Counted from the first letter of the stretch, positions 1 to 10,195 are shown. The stretch is 64,000 nucleotides of DNA from Doryteuthis pealeii (GCA_023376005.1 CM042157.1:70719177-70783176); one strand, 5' to 3'. The notes: generated by a model not told the origin, from the sequence alone. Program-made: numbers and translations.

Positions 1-480
1 AAAAATGTAAACAAACTTTGAATAGACGATAGATTCACTTGTGCTGTGTGTATTGATATTTATAGAAAACTCACAACAGAAAACACCCTCCGGGTGTCGT
101 AAAAATTAACTTTTGAAAGACATTCCCTGAGAGGGTGGGAGTTAAAAATTCAATGCCAGAGGGTTTGTATCATAAGTAAGCAAAATACCCATATTTATTA
201 AAGGAGTAAAAAAAAAAAAAAAATAAATAAATAAATAAAACAAATTGAAATGAAAACTGAGCCCCGTCCCTCTCAAATAAAATGTTGCGTGCATGTAATA
301 ATCAAACAATTATTTTGAATATTTTCCACAAAATCATACGTATTTATTTATTTGTAAACTTTTTAGTTAACTTCTTGTTAATGTAAAAAAAAAATTTTTT
401 TTAAAAAGGGACGAGAGCAAAAAACAATTTTTAAAATTGCTTACTCAAATTTTGGGTGTATATAGCATAAGAATATTGTG
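1..480. other. AT-rich DNA without recognised gene
   Basis: No reading frame, RNA gene or terminal repeat could be recognised. The stretch is AT-rich with short A-runs and an (AAAT)n tract near 222-238. Confidence 0.5.
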
Positions 481-482
481 AC

Positions 483-530
483 ATAATCTATGACGTAGTT
501 TTTGTTACAGACAGAAATACAGACAATCTC
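483..530 (-). mobile_element. Helitron-B 5'-end fragment
   Basis: On the minus strand this resembles the start of Helitron family B (GGAGATTGTC TGT..., TGTCTGTAAC) seen intact at 7852 and 58882. Only the 5' tens of bases are left, fused directly to an M1 MITE. Confidence 0.4.
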
Positions 531-532
531 CA

Positions 533-783
533 CTATCCACCATTTCAAGCTAACTGTAAATACATTTCAATATTTTCTTAGCACAAATTACAAGGGATGG
601 GGTATTAGATAGAGATGTTGTTTAGTTGTTTCATCAAAGAAAATTTTCCCATCCCCTTTCCCCAGTTCATAAATAAAAACCCTACAATTTATTAAGAAAC
701 TAGTTTCAAATTTCTGGGGACTCATTCAAATTAAATCTGTGTGTTTGAGGATGCACTAAATCAAAAAGCTATCAGCATCACTG
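533..783 (-). mobile_element. M1 MITE, left end truncated
   Basis: Carries the M1 interior (CATTTCAAGCTAACTGTAAA, AATTTATTAAGAAACT) and ends in AGCTATCAGCATCACTG, the M1 terminal inverted repeat. The opposite terminus is missing where it meets the Helitron-B fragment. Confidence 0.6.
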
Positions 784-839
784 CATTTGACATAGTGTAG
801 TTTTTTTGGTTTTTTTAAACAATATTTACTGTTGTCGTC

Positions 840-1073
840 AGGGCGGCCTAATGTCGGTATCAGCCAATCAGCAAGGGAGTCTATCCCGTTTTCAATAGCG
901 CTAGACCAAGGAGATTGATTTGCGTCTGAGGTGGAGCGCCACACCTACCATCAGCTCCTTACTTTACCGCACAGATCCCTGTGCTACTCATACGCTGAGT
1001 TAGCGAGAGTCGGTATCGAACTAGGAACCTTGTGGTTTCTAGCCGAACGCTCTACCAACTGAGCTAACCCACA
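840..1073 (-). repeat. SINE-I (tRNA-headed), near full length
   Basis: Minus strand reads as a tRNA-like head (TTAGCTCAGTTGGTAGAGCG, box A) with a box B at GTTCGATACC, followed by the family body with the hairpin AGCACAGGGATCTGTGC and the TAGCGCTA... end. Many copies occur in both orientations in this window. It is a tRNA-derived SINE, not a functional tRNA: the head lacks a complete cloverleaf. Confidence 0.85.
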
Positions 1074-1107
1074 CAGTACTTTAAAAAACGTAATTCATCA
1101 CTTTTTG

Positions 1108-1183
1108 TCCCCTGTGCTACACATACGCCGAGTTGGCGAAGTATCGAACTAGGAACCTTGTTACCGACTGAGCTAACCAGGCC
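1108..1183 (-). repeat. SINE-I head fragment
   Basis: Minus strand repeats the box A/box B head of SINE-I (GGTTAGCTCAGTCGGTAACA..., GTTCGATAC) and stops at CTGTGCTAC. It lies directly after the previous copy, in the same orientation. Confidence 0.65.
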
Positions 1184-1946
1184 TTGATTGTTTTATTTAT
1201 GCTTAAAATTCAGGTTGTTTCGTCTCAGTTAAATTTTGCTATTTTTCATTGTTATCTTTCTTTTTCTTTTGTTTTGTTTTTCATCGTTTAACCCAAAGCA
1301 AGACGAAAAAGCCACTAAGAATGAAAAATAGGACAAGACAGAGAGAACAGTTTAAGAATAGAGATGATGATTGATGTTTCATTTGACATTTTCCAGGTTA
1401 TAAACGTCAAGAAAACAAGAGGCTGGGAAAAAATCCAGAGGCGAAAGGTATGAGGGAAGAAACTATGATAGAAATTATGATTACATTTAGAAATTCTAAC
1501 TGTAAAAGATGAGATTAGAACAGCTTATCTAGTGTTACGTGTATAACAAACATATGCATATATATCTAAATGTAGACACTGCAACAAAAAAAAAAAAAAA
1601 TTTCCATGGATGTATTTATAGAAAAGACAGAAGCAACATTCCGATGATGTGATAGTGATTGGAGCCCACATTATAATTCAGGACCGATAATATTGATGAT
1701 TCTTCTTTGGATTGTATCTAGAATCACAGGACTTGCAACCGAAGCAGCAGACCAGATATAGCAATAATACTCAATGCAAGGGTTCGGTAAAGTGTCCGGC
1801 TCGGAACTTTAAATATCAAACTAATAGTTCATTACTAATGAGTGTGATGATGATTCTCACTGGGTGCCTCATTTTGGCTGTGTTTCAAACTAAACTGAGC
1901 TTAATCAATTAGTGTAAAAATCCATTTAATTTCATCTATCTACATC

Positions 1947-2095
1947 AGGCTCAGAACCACAAGGTTCCTAGTTCGATACCGGCCCTCACCAACTTAGCGG
2001 ATGAGGTAACACAGGGATTGTGCAGTAAAATGAGGAGCTAATGGTAGGTGTGGCGCTCCACCTCAGATGCTAAAAAAACAAAAAAAAACAATCTC
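1947..2095 (+). repeat. SINE-I, 5'-truncated
   Basis: Begins inside the tRNA-like head at GCTCAGAACCACAAGGTTCC, keeps box B (GTTCGATACC) and runs through the GGTAGGTGTGGCGCTCCACC segment. A near-identical flank plus SINE recurs at 35760-36080, so a larger unit has been duplicated. Confidence 0.7.
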
Positions 2096-2569
2096 ATTAG
2101 TCTAATGCTAGTGAAAAGGGGATAAACTGAAATGGCTATTATTTTGAAAAATCGATACATATTAAGAATTTAAAATGATGTAAACATCATTGACAATAAA
2201 CGTTTGTGATTTCTAAATATTTTGGAGACCTTTATCTTTAGGATTACCCTCATACTTTAATGACAGTAATGATAATATGAATTTGAATGAATAAAAGATC
2301 TTGTTTAAAATTTTTTTAAATTCAAAAATGGAAACTTTTGAATCAACTTAGGCTAAAACTCAGTCAGACAACAACAAAAACAGCAACAATCTCCAAATTC
2401 AGCTAAAATTTAATATGAACACTTTTTTTTTTCTTTTTATTGGTTCAGTTTGATTTGTAGCTAAATCAATAAAATCATTCATTCTAAGGATGGACTAGTC
2501 ACAGATTTTAATGTCGCTTGGGATTCATTAGCAACTCATTTTATTTATATTTGTTTTTAATGAAAAGGC

Positions 2570-2735
2570 AGATATTGGGTGTGAAAGAAAAAGAAAGATT
2601 TTTTTTAAATGAAGAAAAACAAAAAATTATAAAGAAAAACAAAATAGAAAAAGAAAAAAGAAATAATAATAATGAAGAACAAAAAAAAAAAAAAAAAGAA
2701 GAAAAAAAAGAAATAAAGAAAATTTTTTTTAAATT
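2570..2735. repeat. A/G-rich low-complexity tract
   Basis: Almost pure purine on the plus strand (runs of GAAAAAG and poly-A). Open frames on both strands here are lysine/glutamate- or serine/phenylalanine-only translations and are not genes. Confidence 0.8.
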
Positions 2736-3096
2736 GCATTTGCATACTTTAGAATGAATAGCGTTCAATAAATATTTTAAAATATCTGAATTGAGAAAAT
2801 TACATTCCTATAAAATTAGGTGTGCATAAGAATTTTTTTTAAAAAAAGGTAAATTAAAAGGAAAATTGAAGATTGATTCACTTCAATTTTTAAAGCAAAT
2901 TTTGTATGCTAACTGAAAATTCTATAATGAAAGTGGAAATAAAATGTTCTGATTATCAGAAAAATCACCAATAATCAAAGAAGTTCTCTCTTGTTTATCA
3001 GGAAATTGGATAGATTAAGCATTTAGACACCGAACTGATTTTATATTTAAATAAATGTGGATTTCACACAATTTGACATAACAGAAGATTATATAT

Positions 3097-3099
<3 letters not shown>

Positions 3100-3131
<32 letters not shown>

Positions 3132-3132
3132 C
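3100..3132. repeat. (TA)n microsatellite
   Basis: Uninterrupted alternating TA. Such tracts border many mobile elements in this window. Confidence 0.9.
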
Positions 3133-3321
3133 GCTAAACAAACTACCATTTTTTTAAAAATCTCAACCTTTGACTCTCGTCTGATGATTGCAGTAAGCAT
3201 GAAACTAATAGTAGCGAGATAGTAATATCCATAATATAATATATTATTGATTGTATACCTGCTCTGCTATTTTAGCATTGAGCACCTTTATATGCCAATA
3301 CTTTTCTCATTTATTCTCTAT

Positions 3322-3328
<7 letters not shown>

Positions 3329-3366
<38 letters not shown>
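3329..3366. repeat. (TA)n microsatellite
   Basis: Alternating TA, directly joined to the left terminus of the M1 element that follows. A second (TA)n tract follows the right terminus (3588-3619), consistent with M1 insertion into TA repeats. Confidence 0.9.
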
Positions 3367-3369
<3 letters not shown>

Positions 3370-3582
3370 TGATGCTGATAGCTTCTTGGCGCACATATTT
3401 TCTTTGAATGAGTCCCTGGGAAAATTTATGGGTCCCAACTAAAGCCGTCTAACTCCTACCTTGTAAGCTATCCTGTCTAATTTATTTATAAGAAACTATT
3501 GAAATGTATTTACAGTTAGCTTGAAATGGTGAGGGAAGTAAAACGAAAAACACTGGGATGCATGGATACGTACCTATGAGCA

Positions 3583-3588
<6 letters not shown>
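3367..3588 (+). mobile_element. M1 MITE inserted in (TA)n
   Basis: Starts CAGTGATGCTGATAGC and ends GAGCATCTCTA, the inverted M1 termini. The interior has the family sequences GAATGAGTCCC and TTGAAATGGTGAGGGAAG. Both flanks are TATATA, so a 6-bp duplication is compatible but not provable here. Confidence 0.8.
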
Positions 3589-3621
<33 letters not shown>

Positions 3622-3782
3622 GAGCTACCAAATAAATAAGATATAATGCTTACATAGTAAATGTTATATAGGTCACTATCAAAAGTTATAGCAGATTTAC
3701 ATTTGCCAAAAACAAACTCTTGAAAACAAAAACATTAAAAATAAATACAATACCAATTTTCAGAAGTGCAAAGATGCAATGA

Positions 3783-4135
3783 TTGGTTTGGTTTGTTATG
3801 TTTTACGGCATATCAACCTCAGTGGGTCATTTAATGCCGATAAAGTTTTGAAATAAATCAATTCTTAATGGATAATACAATTTTTTTATAAATACATTTT
3901 TCTATTTAACCCATAGATGGGACCCTAACAGGTACTACCACTCCGGGTCAAAGTGGACCAGGGAGCAATGGTGATGAAGGGGTGCTCCACATTCCCCAAA
4001 CTTCCAAAACTGGAACCTCACCATCAGATAGAGTTTAACGTCATTCCCAGGACATGTAGACCTGCAGCCACCGCCTTCTAGCACCCATATGATAAAAAGG
4101 GTTTGGGGCTTGCCATAAGGGGCAATGATTGGGAT
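3783..4135 (-). repeat. SINE-A, 5'-truncated
   Basis: Plus strand shows the reverse complement of the SINE-A 3' half: the (GGTTT)n tail, TTTTACGGCATATCAACC, GATGGGACCCTAACAGGTAC and TACCACTCCGGGTCA. It stops before the family 5' end. Compare the complete copy at 53259-53843. Confidence 0.8.
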
Positions 4136-4524
4136 GGAGGTGGAGGGTAAATAAGTCACAATATTGCAGGGGGGAGGGGGGTCACAGAAGATTGATGGAA
4201 ATAAAAGTAAAAGTCAGGCAATGAACATTTTGGAACAATATCAGAAAAAGGATAGAGCAATAGTCTAAAAAGAAAAAGAAAAAATTCTTTTATTTATTTA
4301 TTTTATTTTTTTCAAAAATATGTGTAATTTCTGCTAATTTTGTCTTCATTTTATAAAAATATGTCCATACTAAGGCCTTTGAATCCAGATAAGTTAAAAA
4401 TTAACACGGGAGGAAAAAAAGTACTTACTTTTAGAAAAGTTGGTAAAGCCAACATTTTATTTCTGATGTACAAAAATGTAAAATATTATTTCTTTGATAT
4501 TTTGAGATGTTTGATTTGTTTTCT

Positions 4525-4700
4525 TTATTTAATGGCATATCAACCTTCATGAGATATTTAATGCCAAAACCATCATTGTAGAAGAACACTAGTGGTACTA
4601 TTCAACCCATATCTGGGTGTGGGTATACCTTTCTCAAGGGTATTAGCCTGAAAATGAATATACATTCTACATAGATGATAGCTCTGATGATGGTTTGATG
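4525..4700 (-). repeat. SINE-III, 3' part
   Basis: Plus strand starts with the 3' tail in reverse (TTTAATGGCATATCAACCTT) and continues into the ACTAGTGGTACTATT and CAAGGGTATTAGCC segments of SINE-III (fuller copy 29395-29900). The tRNA-like head is missing. Confidence 0.6.
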
Positions 4701-4768
4701 AACAAACCAAAACACTGTAGCGTTGGCCAAGTATTAATAGCATCCTTCTAAACACCTTGTTCTTTCAT

Positions 4769-4771
<3 letters not shown>

Positions 4772-4804
<33 letters not shown>
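4772..4804. repeat. (TA)n microsatellite
   Basis: Alternating TA just upstream of the hammerhead SINE; a longer (TA)n tract closes that element at 5054. Confidence 0.9.
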
Positions 4805-4806
<2 letters not shown>

Positions 4807-4819
4807 AAATTTTTATTAA

Positions 4820-5050
4820 TTTTACCGTTTGGCATTAGCAGTTACTCGCCTGTCTGCTGTTTACAGATTTGAGTTCTCTGGTGATTGTAAAAACAATTAA
4901 TTGTTCACCCCAGACTGACAGCCGCTAATAGCCGTAAGGGTAAGGAATTTGGCTGACGAAAAATCTGTTGGGTTTCGATCCCAGCTAGAGGTAGCTGTTA
5001 AAAGTCGAGCCGCACTGATGAGAAGTAAACTTCGAAACAAGTGTCTGTAG

Positions 5051-5053
<3 letters not shown>
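4820..5053 (+). repeat. HHR-SINE: tRNA-headed retroposon with hammerhead
   Basis: Has pol-III-like boxes (box A-like TAGCCGTAAGGG at 4929-4940 and box B-like GGTTTCGATCCC at 4971-4982, one extra T) and ends with a hammerhead ribozyme core at 5015-5045. A second copy with the same order of parts is at 10013-10195. tRNA-derived SINEs carrying hammerheads are known from schistosomes (Sm-alpha), and hammerheads are known in Penelope-like elements. The 5' boundary is uncertain. Confidence 0.6.
5008..5052 (+). ncRNA. Hammerhead ribozyme, type I, minimal stem III
   Basis: Core CTGATGA at 5015-5021, perfect stem II GAAG-TAAA-CTTC at 5022-5033, GAAAC at 5034-5038, then a two-base-pair stem III with AAGT loop ending in GTC at 5043-5045, the expected cleavage site. 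Stem I would pair CCGCA (5010-5014) with TGTAG (5046-5050), with one wobble and one mismatch. The very short stem III matches hammerheads described in Penelope-like retroelements. Confidence 0.8.

Positions 5054-5105
<52 letters not shown>
5054..5105. repeat. (TA)n microsatellite at HHR-SINE 3' end
   Basis: Long alternating TA tract immediately 3' of the hammerhead; the second HHR-SINE copy is followed by TA/CA repeats as well. Confidence 0.9.
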
Positions 5106-5108
<3 letters not shown>

Positions 5109-5289
5109 GTTAAGTAAATAAACAAATGTGTTTATTTTTTTATATGGCTTTAAGCCGACAATTTTTGGAGGATTTGTACTTGACTGAAGTCATACCTAAT
5201 TTTGAAAATTAGTTAATGATTCATGAATTTAGGCGGGCATATATATTCAAATGTAAGGCTAAACAAATCGAGAAATTGTCAATCCCTGA

Positions 5290-5327
5290 ATGTACATTTC
5301 AACCTATTAGGTCTCATCAGCAAGGTT
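5290..5327 (-). ncRNA. Hammerhead-like core, left arm of E1
   Basis: Minus strand: CTGATGA (5314-5320), stem II GACCT-AAT-AGGT(T) and GAAA (5297-5300), followed by TGTACATT. Same core as the right arm with one change in stem II. Confidence 0.6.
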
Positions 5328-5360
5328 ATAGACACACACGGAGCAGTCTCCCATGTCTAT

Positions 5361-5400
5361 AACCTTGCTGATGAGACCTAATAGGTCGAAATGTACATTC
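5361..5400 (+). ncRNA. Hammerhead core, right arm of E1
   Basis: CTGATGA at 5368-5374, five-base-pair stem II GACCT-AAT-AGGTC (5375-5387), GAAA at 5388-5391, then TGTACATT, which can form a minimal stem III ending in a NUH site. Pairing in stem I is weak. Confidence 0.65.
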
Positions 5401-5731
5401 ATTGATTGACAATTTCTCAATTTGTTTAGCCTTACATTTGAACATATATGCCCGCCTAAATTCATGAATTATTAACTAATTAATTTTCAAAATTAGGTAT
5501 GACTTCAATCAAGCACAAATCCTCCAAATATATACACACAATAGACCTCATTCCCATTCGATGATTCTGTCTGAAAATAATATTCATATAGCATTCCCTC
5601 TGGTCTCAATGCGAAGAATATTTTAGGTCACCTCAAAACCTAGATCATATTTACTAAAATCTTAGGTAGTTACACATGGTGAGAAATCTAGTTACACAGA
5701 CTAATAAACCAGCTTTGTGGTTTAAGCATAA

Positions 5732-6062
5732 GGTTGGTTGGTTGCATTTTACAACATGTCAACCCTTGTTGGGTTATTTTATGCCGAAGATGTTTTGTTT
5801 CATTCATTCTTGATGGGTATTCAAAAATTTTTTTTAAATTAATTTTTTTCTTTTTTCAAACTCAATTTTTTTTCTATTCACCCATTGATGAGACCCTAAC
5901 AGATAGGATTGGGATAATATAGGCACTACAGCTTGACATGACCTGGCAATTTATCAGAGGAGACCTCTTCAACTGCTCGTCTAACCTAAATAAGGGCGAA
6001 AGTGCAGTGTTGCATTTCATGGACTGCTCAGCCGCCAGGGTTCCATCCTTAAACATCACAGA
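5732..6062 (-). repeat. SINE-A with internal deletion
   Basis: Reverse complement of SINE-A: TTGGTTGCATTTTACAACAT tail region, then the Y-rich stretch, GAGACCCTAACAGATAG, and the GACATGACC and CATGGACTGCTCAGCC segments close to the 5' end. The middle of the element is deleted. Confidence 0.7.
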
Positions 6063-6156
6063 TCGTTATCAGCATCACTATATATTAGTTAATTCTTTGT
6101 TAGTATTGGAGAAATGATAATAAGTGCTCAATTACTTTTGTAAGAGCTGTATGTAT

Positions 6157-6159
<3 letters not shown>

Positions 6160-6209
<50 letters not shown>

Positions 6210-6246
6210 CACACATACACACATACATACACGCACACACACATAT
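6160..6246. repeat. (TA)n / (CA)n compound microsatellite
   Basis: TA repeats followed by ACACATAC-type CA repeats. Confidence 0.9.
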
Positions 6247-6587
6247 ATATTCAATAAATTTGTACTATTCTATTAATATCATTTTTCATGAACATGTGTC
6301 TAATATTGAGAAGTGTCCTGTCATTCTTAGTAGGCAATTACAGAACTTGGTATTTGCACATGTGTGTAATATATCAAGTTTTTTTTTCTGTCTGGTAATT
6401 GTGAGAATACTTTAAATATAAATGATAGCTATTAGTCAAATCCATATATTTCACATAGTTATGTTAAAACATTGATGTAAAATTAAATAACATTTTTTAA
6501 GTCCTTAGAGACTGTGCAACAAAAAAAAAAAAAAAAATTCTAAATTTAAATTGAAGAAAATTTGGTGTTTTTATTTTAATAACAAGA

Positions 6588-6800
6588 TGGGGTAGTACCT
6601 GTTAGGGTCCCATCTATGGGTTAAATAGATCTTAGTAAATAAATTAAAATTATTTTTACCAATTTATTAATACATATTTTTTCTACCAGTTATGAAAGCA
6701 AACCAAAATATTTACCAAGAAACTATTTGCTTAAAAATCATATACAAAACACACAATATTTGAGATTAAATAACCCACAAAGGTTGATATGCCATTAAAC
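6588..6800 (+). repeat. SINE-A, 3' half
   Basis: Starts GTAGTACCTGTTAGGGTCCC and ends in the 3' tail ATAACCCACAAAGGTTGATA TGCC. 5'-truncated copy in sense orientation. Confidence 0.75.
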
Positions 6801-6839
6801 AATAACTAACCAGATATTTTAGAAAGACCAATTTCTAAA

Positions 6840-7392
6840 AAAGAAACTAACTTGAAAATGTTGCATTATTTAGATTTTCAAATTAAATAATACAGATTAT
6901 CAAGTCTCAAAAATTTAGACAAATAAACTTGAAAAATTATTATTTAGATTTTCAAATTAAATAATACAAATTATCAAGTCTCAAAAATTCAGACAAATAA
7001 ACTTGAAAATGTATTATTTAGATTTTCAAAAATTCAGACAAATAAACTTGAAAAATTATTATTTAGATTTTTCAAATTAAATAATACAAATTATCAATTT
7101 CAAAATTCAGACAAATAACTTGAAAAATTATTATTTAGATTTTTCAAATTAAATAATAAAATTATCAGATTCAAAATTCAGACAAATAAACTTGAAAATG
7201 TATATTTAGATTTTTCAAATTAAATAATACAAATTAAAGTTCAAAAATTCAGACAAATAAACAGATACAAATTATCAGATTTCAAAATTCAGACAAATAA
7301 ACTTGAAAATGTATCATTTAGATTTTTCAAATTAAATAATACAAATTATCAAGTCTCAAAAAATTCAGACAAATAAACTTGAAAATGTATTA
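6840..7392. repeat. Minisatellite, about 65-75 bp period
   Basis: Eight or so imperfect units built from ATTTAGATTTTTCAAATTAA, ATAATACAAATTATCAAG and CAGACAAATAAACTTGAAAA. Units vary in length by internal deletion. There are no unique spacers, so it is not a CRISPR array. Confidence 0.85.
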
Positions 7393-7399
7393 ATAATGA

Positions 7400-7850
7400 A
7401 ATGTTCCAAATATTTCACTTTAAAAAAAAAAAAAAAAAATAATTTCAGAAAAAACAAATGAAATTAGAAGAAAATATTTTCTTTTAAAGCATTAAAAATA
7501 AAAAGCAATAAAGAAAGATAATACCATTTTGTGAAGAGAATGTTGAACTTAGATACAAAGACAGACATTTGCAAAAATGGCAAATTGTCTGCAACAAGTC
7601 CCCAGATTTTAAATTCCTTTGAAACATTAGAAGCAGAAGAAAAAGGAAAAAAAAAAAAAGAAAATTTGATATTTATGTAGTAAAAATAAACTAGGTTGAG
7701 GACATCTGTTTAAAGTCATTACCAAAGAAATAAAAAAAATTCACTGGATGTAAAGTAACTAAACTTAATTGCAACAAGAAACATTAAACCATAACTATAG
7801 TACATAATAATAATAATACTTATTAATATTTGGTAGAATTTAATAGTAAT
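7400..7850. other. AT-rich interval, nothing recognised
   Basis: Poly-A tracts and AT-rich sequence with no terminal repeats, RNA gene or plausible exon that I could identify. Confidence 0.5.
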
Positions 7851-7851
7851 A

Positions 7852-8491
7852 TCTTATTATAATGGAGATTGTGTGTTTTTCTGTCTGTAACCGAAACTAT
7901 ATTCTACTCAAGTCACAATTCCCTTAATTATTTACGTCAAATTCTCCATGATTTCATTCTTTTAAACCTTCAGTTATTAATAAAAATTGTTTTTCATTAT
8001 TAATACTGTTGACCATATCTACGTACTAATACCATGCAATTGTATTTATATATTCAACAAAATAGCGGTTTACAGTTTGAATGAGAAGGCTAATTTGCAT
8101 ATTGATATTTAAAATTTTATTTTAATAAATATGTGCTTGGTATTATTGATTTCTAATTGTTTGGTTTTATCTTAAGAAATATAAACAAAAATCTCGTGGA
8201 TAAATCTTAAAAGAAATTTATTTACAAGAAGAAATAACTGTAATATTATCCTTTACTTCCTATTTTAACTAAATAGTTAAATTAGGAAAATTTACCAATG
8301 AAAGAGGGGAGTAATGGAAAATGATGGAATAGTTAGTTTCAAAGTTGTTCTATTTTTCGATTATACCCCCTCTGTTCCAAATCTTTTTATCTGCATTCTT
8401 AGTCAGTTTCATTAGCCTTTCTAATGTAATATGATATTTTATTATATCAAAACTTAAATACTTGCACCCGGAGGGTGCATATATTTGCTAG
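7852..8491 (+). mobile_element. Helitron-B, complete non-autonomous copy
   Basis: Starts TCTTATTATAATGGAGATT after an A and ends CTAG before a T, the expected Helitron insertion between A and T. The 3' hairpin TGCACCC-GGA-GGGTGCA (8463-8479) lies 8 bases before CTAG. 640 bp, no Rep/helicase sequence, so it depends on proteins supplied in trans. Confidence 0.9.
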
Positions 8492-8659
8492 TGAGTATAA
8501 TAGAATAATAAGATTTACACATATTTAAACCAAAAGAAGTAGAATTCTTAAACAGATCAAATTGCTCAACAAAATATCTTAGTCATCTGTCTGAATTTTT
8601 GAGATGCGGCTTGACAATTTATATTATTCAGATTTTTCAAAATGTTGTTTCTGTTAGAT

Positions 8660-9047
8660 TTGTTTGTTTGTTTTGTTTTACGGCATATCAACCTCAGTGG
8701 GTCATTTAATGCCGATAAAGTTTTGAAATAAATCAATTCTTAATGGATAACACAATTTTTTTTTACAAATACATTTTTCTATTTAACCCATAGATGGGAC
8801 CCTAACAGGTACTACCACTCCGGGTCAGAGTGGACCAGGGAGCAATGGTGATGAATGGGGTGCTCCAGATTCCCCAGACCTCCAAAAATGGAACCTCAAC
8901 ATCAGATAGAGTTTAACATCATTCCCAGGACATGAAGGCCCTCAGCCACCATCTTCTAGCACCCATATGATAAAAAGGGTTGGGGCTTGCCATAAGGGCA
9001 ATAGGGTTGGGGCAATCATATAGATGCTAGGGTTTGACGTGACCAGC
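8660..9047 (-). repeat. SINE-A, 5'-truncated
   Basis: Reverse complement of the tail (TTTTACGGCATATCAACCTC), TACCACTCCGGGTCAGAGTG, GCACCCATATGATAAAAAGG and CTAGGGTTTGACGTGACCAG. The 5' end is replaced by a SINE-I tail. Confidence 0.8.
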
Positions 9048-9112
9048 CGAAAAGAGGATAGACTCTCATGCTGTTCAGCTGATGCAGATAATAAGCCACT
9101 CCAAAGACTTTA
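9048..9112 (+). repeat. SINE-I 3'-end fragment fused to SINE-A
   Basis: GAGGATAGACTCTCATGCTG ... GATACAGATAATAAGCCAC-type sequence matches the last 60 bp of SINE-I, joined without spacer to the SINE-A copy in the opposite sense. Confidence 0.6.
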
Positions 9113-9566
9113 TTTTTTTATTTTTTTTATAAGTGAAAAACAACAGACTTAATAAAAGAACACTTTTCTTAGAGTCAGATTCTAAAGAAAATTACCTTTT
9201 GATTTGTATGGTAGCTTATAAAGGCTAAAATTACAAAGCAATGAATAAAAAGTGCCAGCTGATTAAATTTTTATTGCGATCAGCTTCCAACAGGCAGACA
9301 AAAAATAAATAAATAAAGTAACGTTAAATGCTGACTTAGCAGAATATATTCTATGTAAACTCAAGGCAAGAAGCACTGTTAAAAGAAATCCCTCACTCCC
9401 CCTCTCCTCACTCTTTCCGTCCTTTTATTTAACAGCTCTAACATCTTTCAACAGTTTACTTAAGAGTGCATACAGAAATACTTAATTTAAAAGTTGTATT
9501 TGTAAAATAGGAGAAAATATACACATTTTTCATTTTCAACATAATTGACTTATATTGTAGTTCTCT

Positions 9567-9569
<3 letters not shown>

Positions 9570-9613
<44 letters not shown>
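9570..9613. repeat. (TA)n microsatellite
   Basis: Alternating TA; it is the source of tyrosine/isoleucine-rich spurious open frames on both strands. Confidence 0.9.
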
Positions 9614-9615
<2 letters not shown>

Positions 9616-9660
9616 TCATCTTCAAAGGAGCCTAATAATAGATGAGGAAAACTTTCTATC

Positions 9661-9709
9661 AGGGACCCCACTCTCAAAAAGTGTTTTAATACTTTTGAGA
9701 GGGGTCCCT
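9661..9709. repeat. Short perfect-ended hairpin
   Basis: AGGGACCCC-ACTCTCAAAA and TTTTGAGAGGGGTCCCT form a strong hairpin with an 8-base AT loop. It could be a collapsed MITE. Confidence 0.6.
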
Positions 9710-9943
9710 TGGAAAGGATTTTTCATTTATCCCCCTCATTTCATTCATTTTTATTTCATCCATTCTTTCATTTTACCATTAATTTTTAACTATATATATA
9801 AAGTGTTGTTATGGATCAGACGGGAGAAAATTGAATATTTTATAAAAAAGAAGGTCTGCAAAATGGATTATGTTATGAGAAAAAAATTTTTTTTTTATCT
9901 TACATTTGTGACACGTGTTTCAGATCTTCTGATATCTTCATCA

Positions 9944-9944
9944 G

Positions 9945-10011
<67 letters not shown>

Positions 10012-10012
10012 A
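9944..10012. repeat. (CA)n(TA)n(GT)n palindromic microsatellite
   Basis: CA repeats, then TA repeats, then GT repeats, making the whole tract self-complementary. Confidence 0.9.
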
Positions 10013-10195
10013 TTGTAAAAACATACATCTTGTAAATATGTATCGATTAATTGTTCACCTCTGACTGACAGCTGTAAGGGTAAGGAGCTTGGCAGATGAA
10101 AATTCTGTAGGGTTTCGGTCCAAGCTAGGGGTAGCTGTTAAAAAATGTCGAGCCACACTGATGAGGCATAAACATTGAAAACACGTCTGTGGATA
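10013..10195 (+). repeat. HHR-SINE, second copy
   Basis: Parallels 4870-5053 from GATTGTAAAAAC through GTAAGGGTAAGGAGCTTGGC, the box B-like GGTTTCGGTCCAAG and GGGGTAGCTGTTAAAAA to a hammerhead at its 3' end. Box B is more decayed than in the first copy. Confidence 0.6.
10153..10192 (+). ncRNA. Hammerhead ribozyme, partly decayed
   Basis: CTGATGA at 10158-10164, GAAA at 10177-10180, GTC at 10185-10187. Stem I is a perfect five pairs (CCACA 10153-10157 with TGTGG 10188-10192). Stem II (GGCATAAACATT) has lost pairing and C after GAAA is A. Compared with 5008-5052, each copy preserves what the other has lost. Confidence 0.65.

Larger units (their letters stand above)
5167..5525. mobile_element. 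Foldback element E1 with hammerhead in each arm
   Basis: Two arms of about 170 bp (5167-5334 and 5354-5525) are near-perfect inverted copies separated by about 19 bases. The outer ends read GGAGGATTTG and CAAATCCTCC. Each arm contains a hammerhead core oriented outward. No open frame. The design resembles inverted terminal repeats of a non-autonomous Penelope-like element; that affiliation is inference. Confidence 0.75.

Noticed and set aside
2518..2757. Lys/Glu-rich open frame
   Set aside because: A translation of an A/G-only low-complexity tract.
9545..10012. 155-codon plus-strand open frame
   Set aside because: It is made of (TA)n, a hairpin, poly-T and (CA)n/(GT)n translations (Tyr-Ile and Cys-Val runs) and has no protein-like segment.
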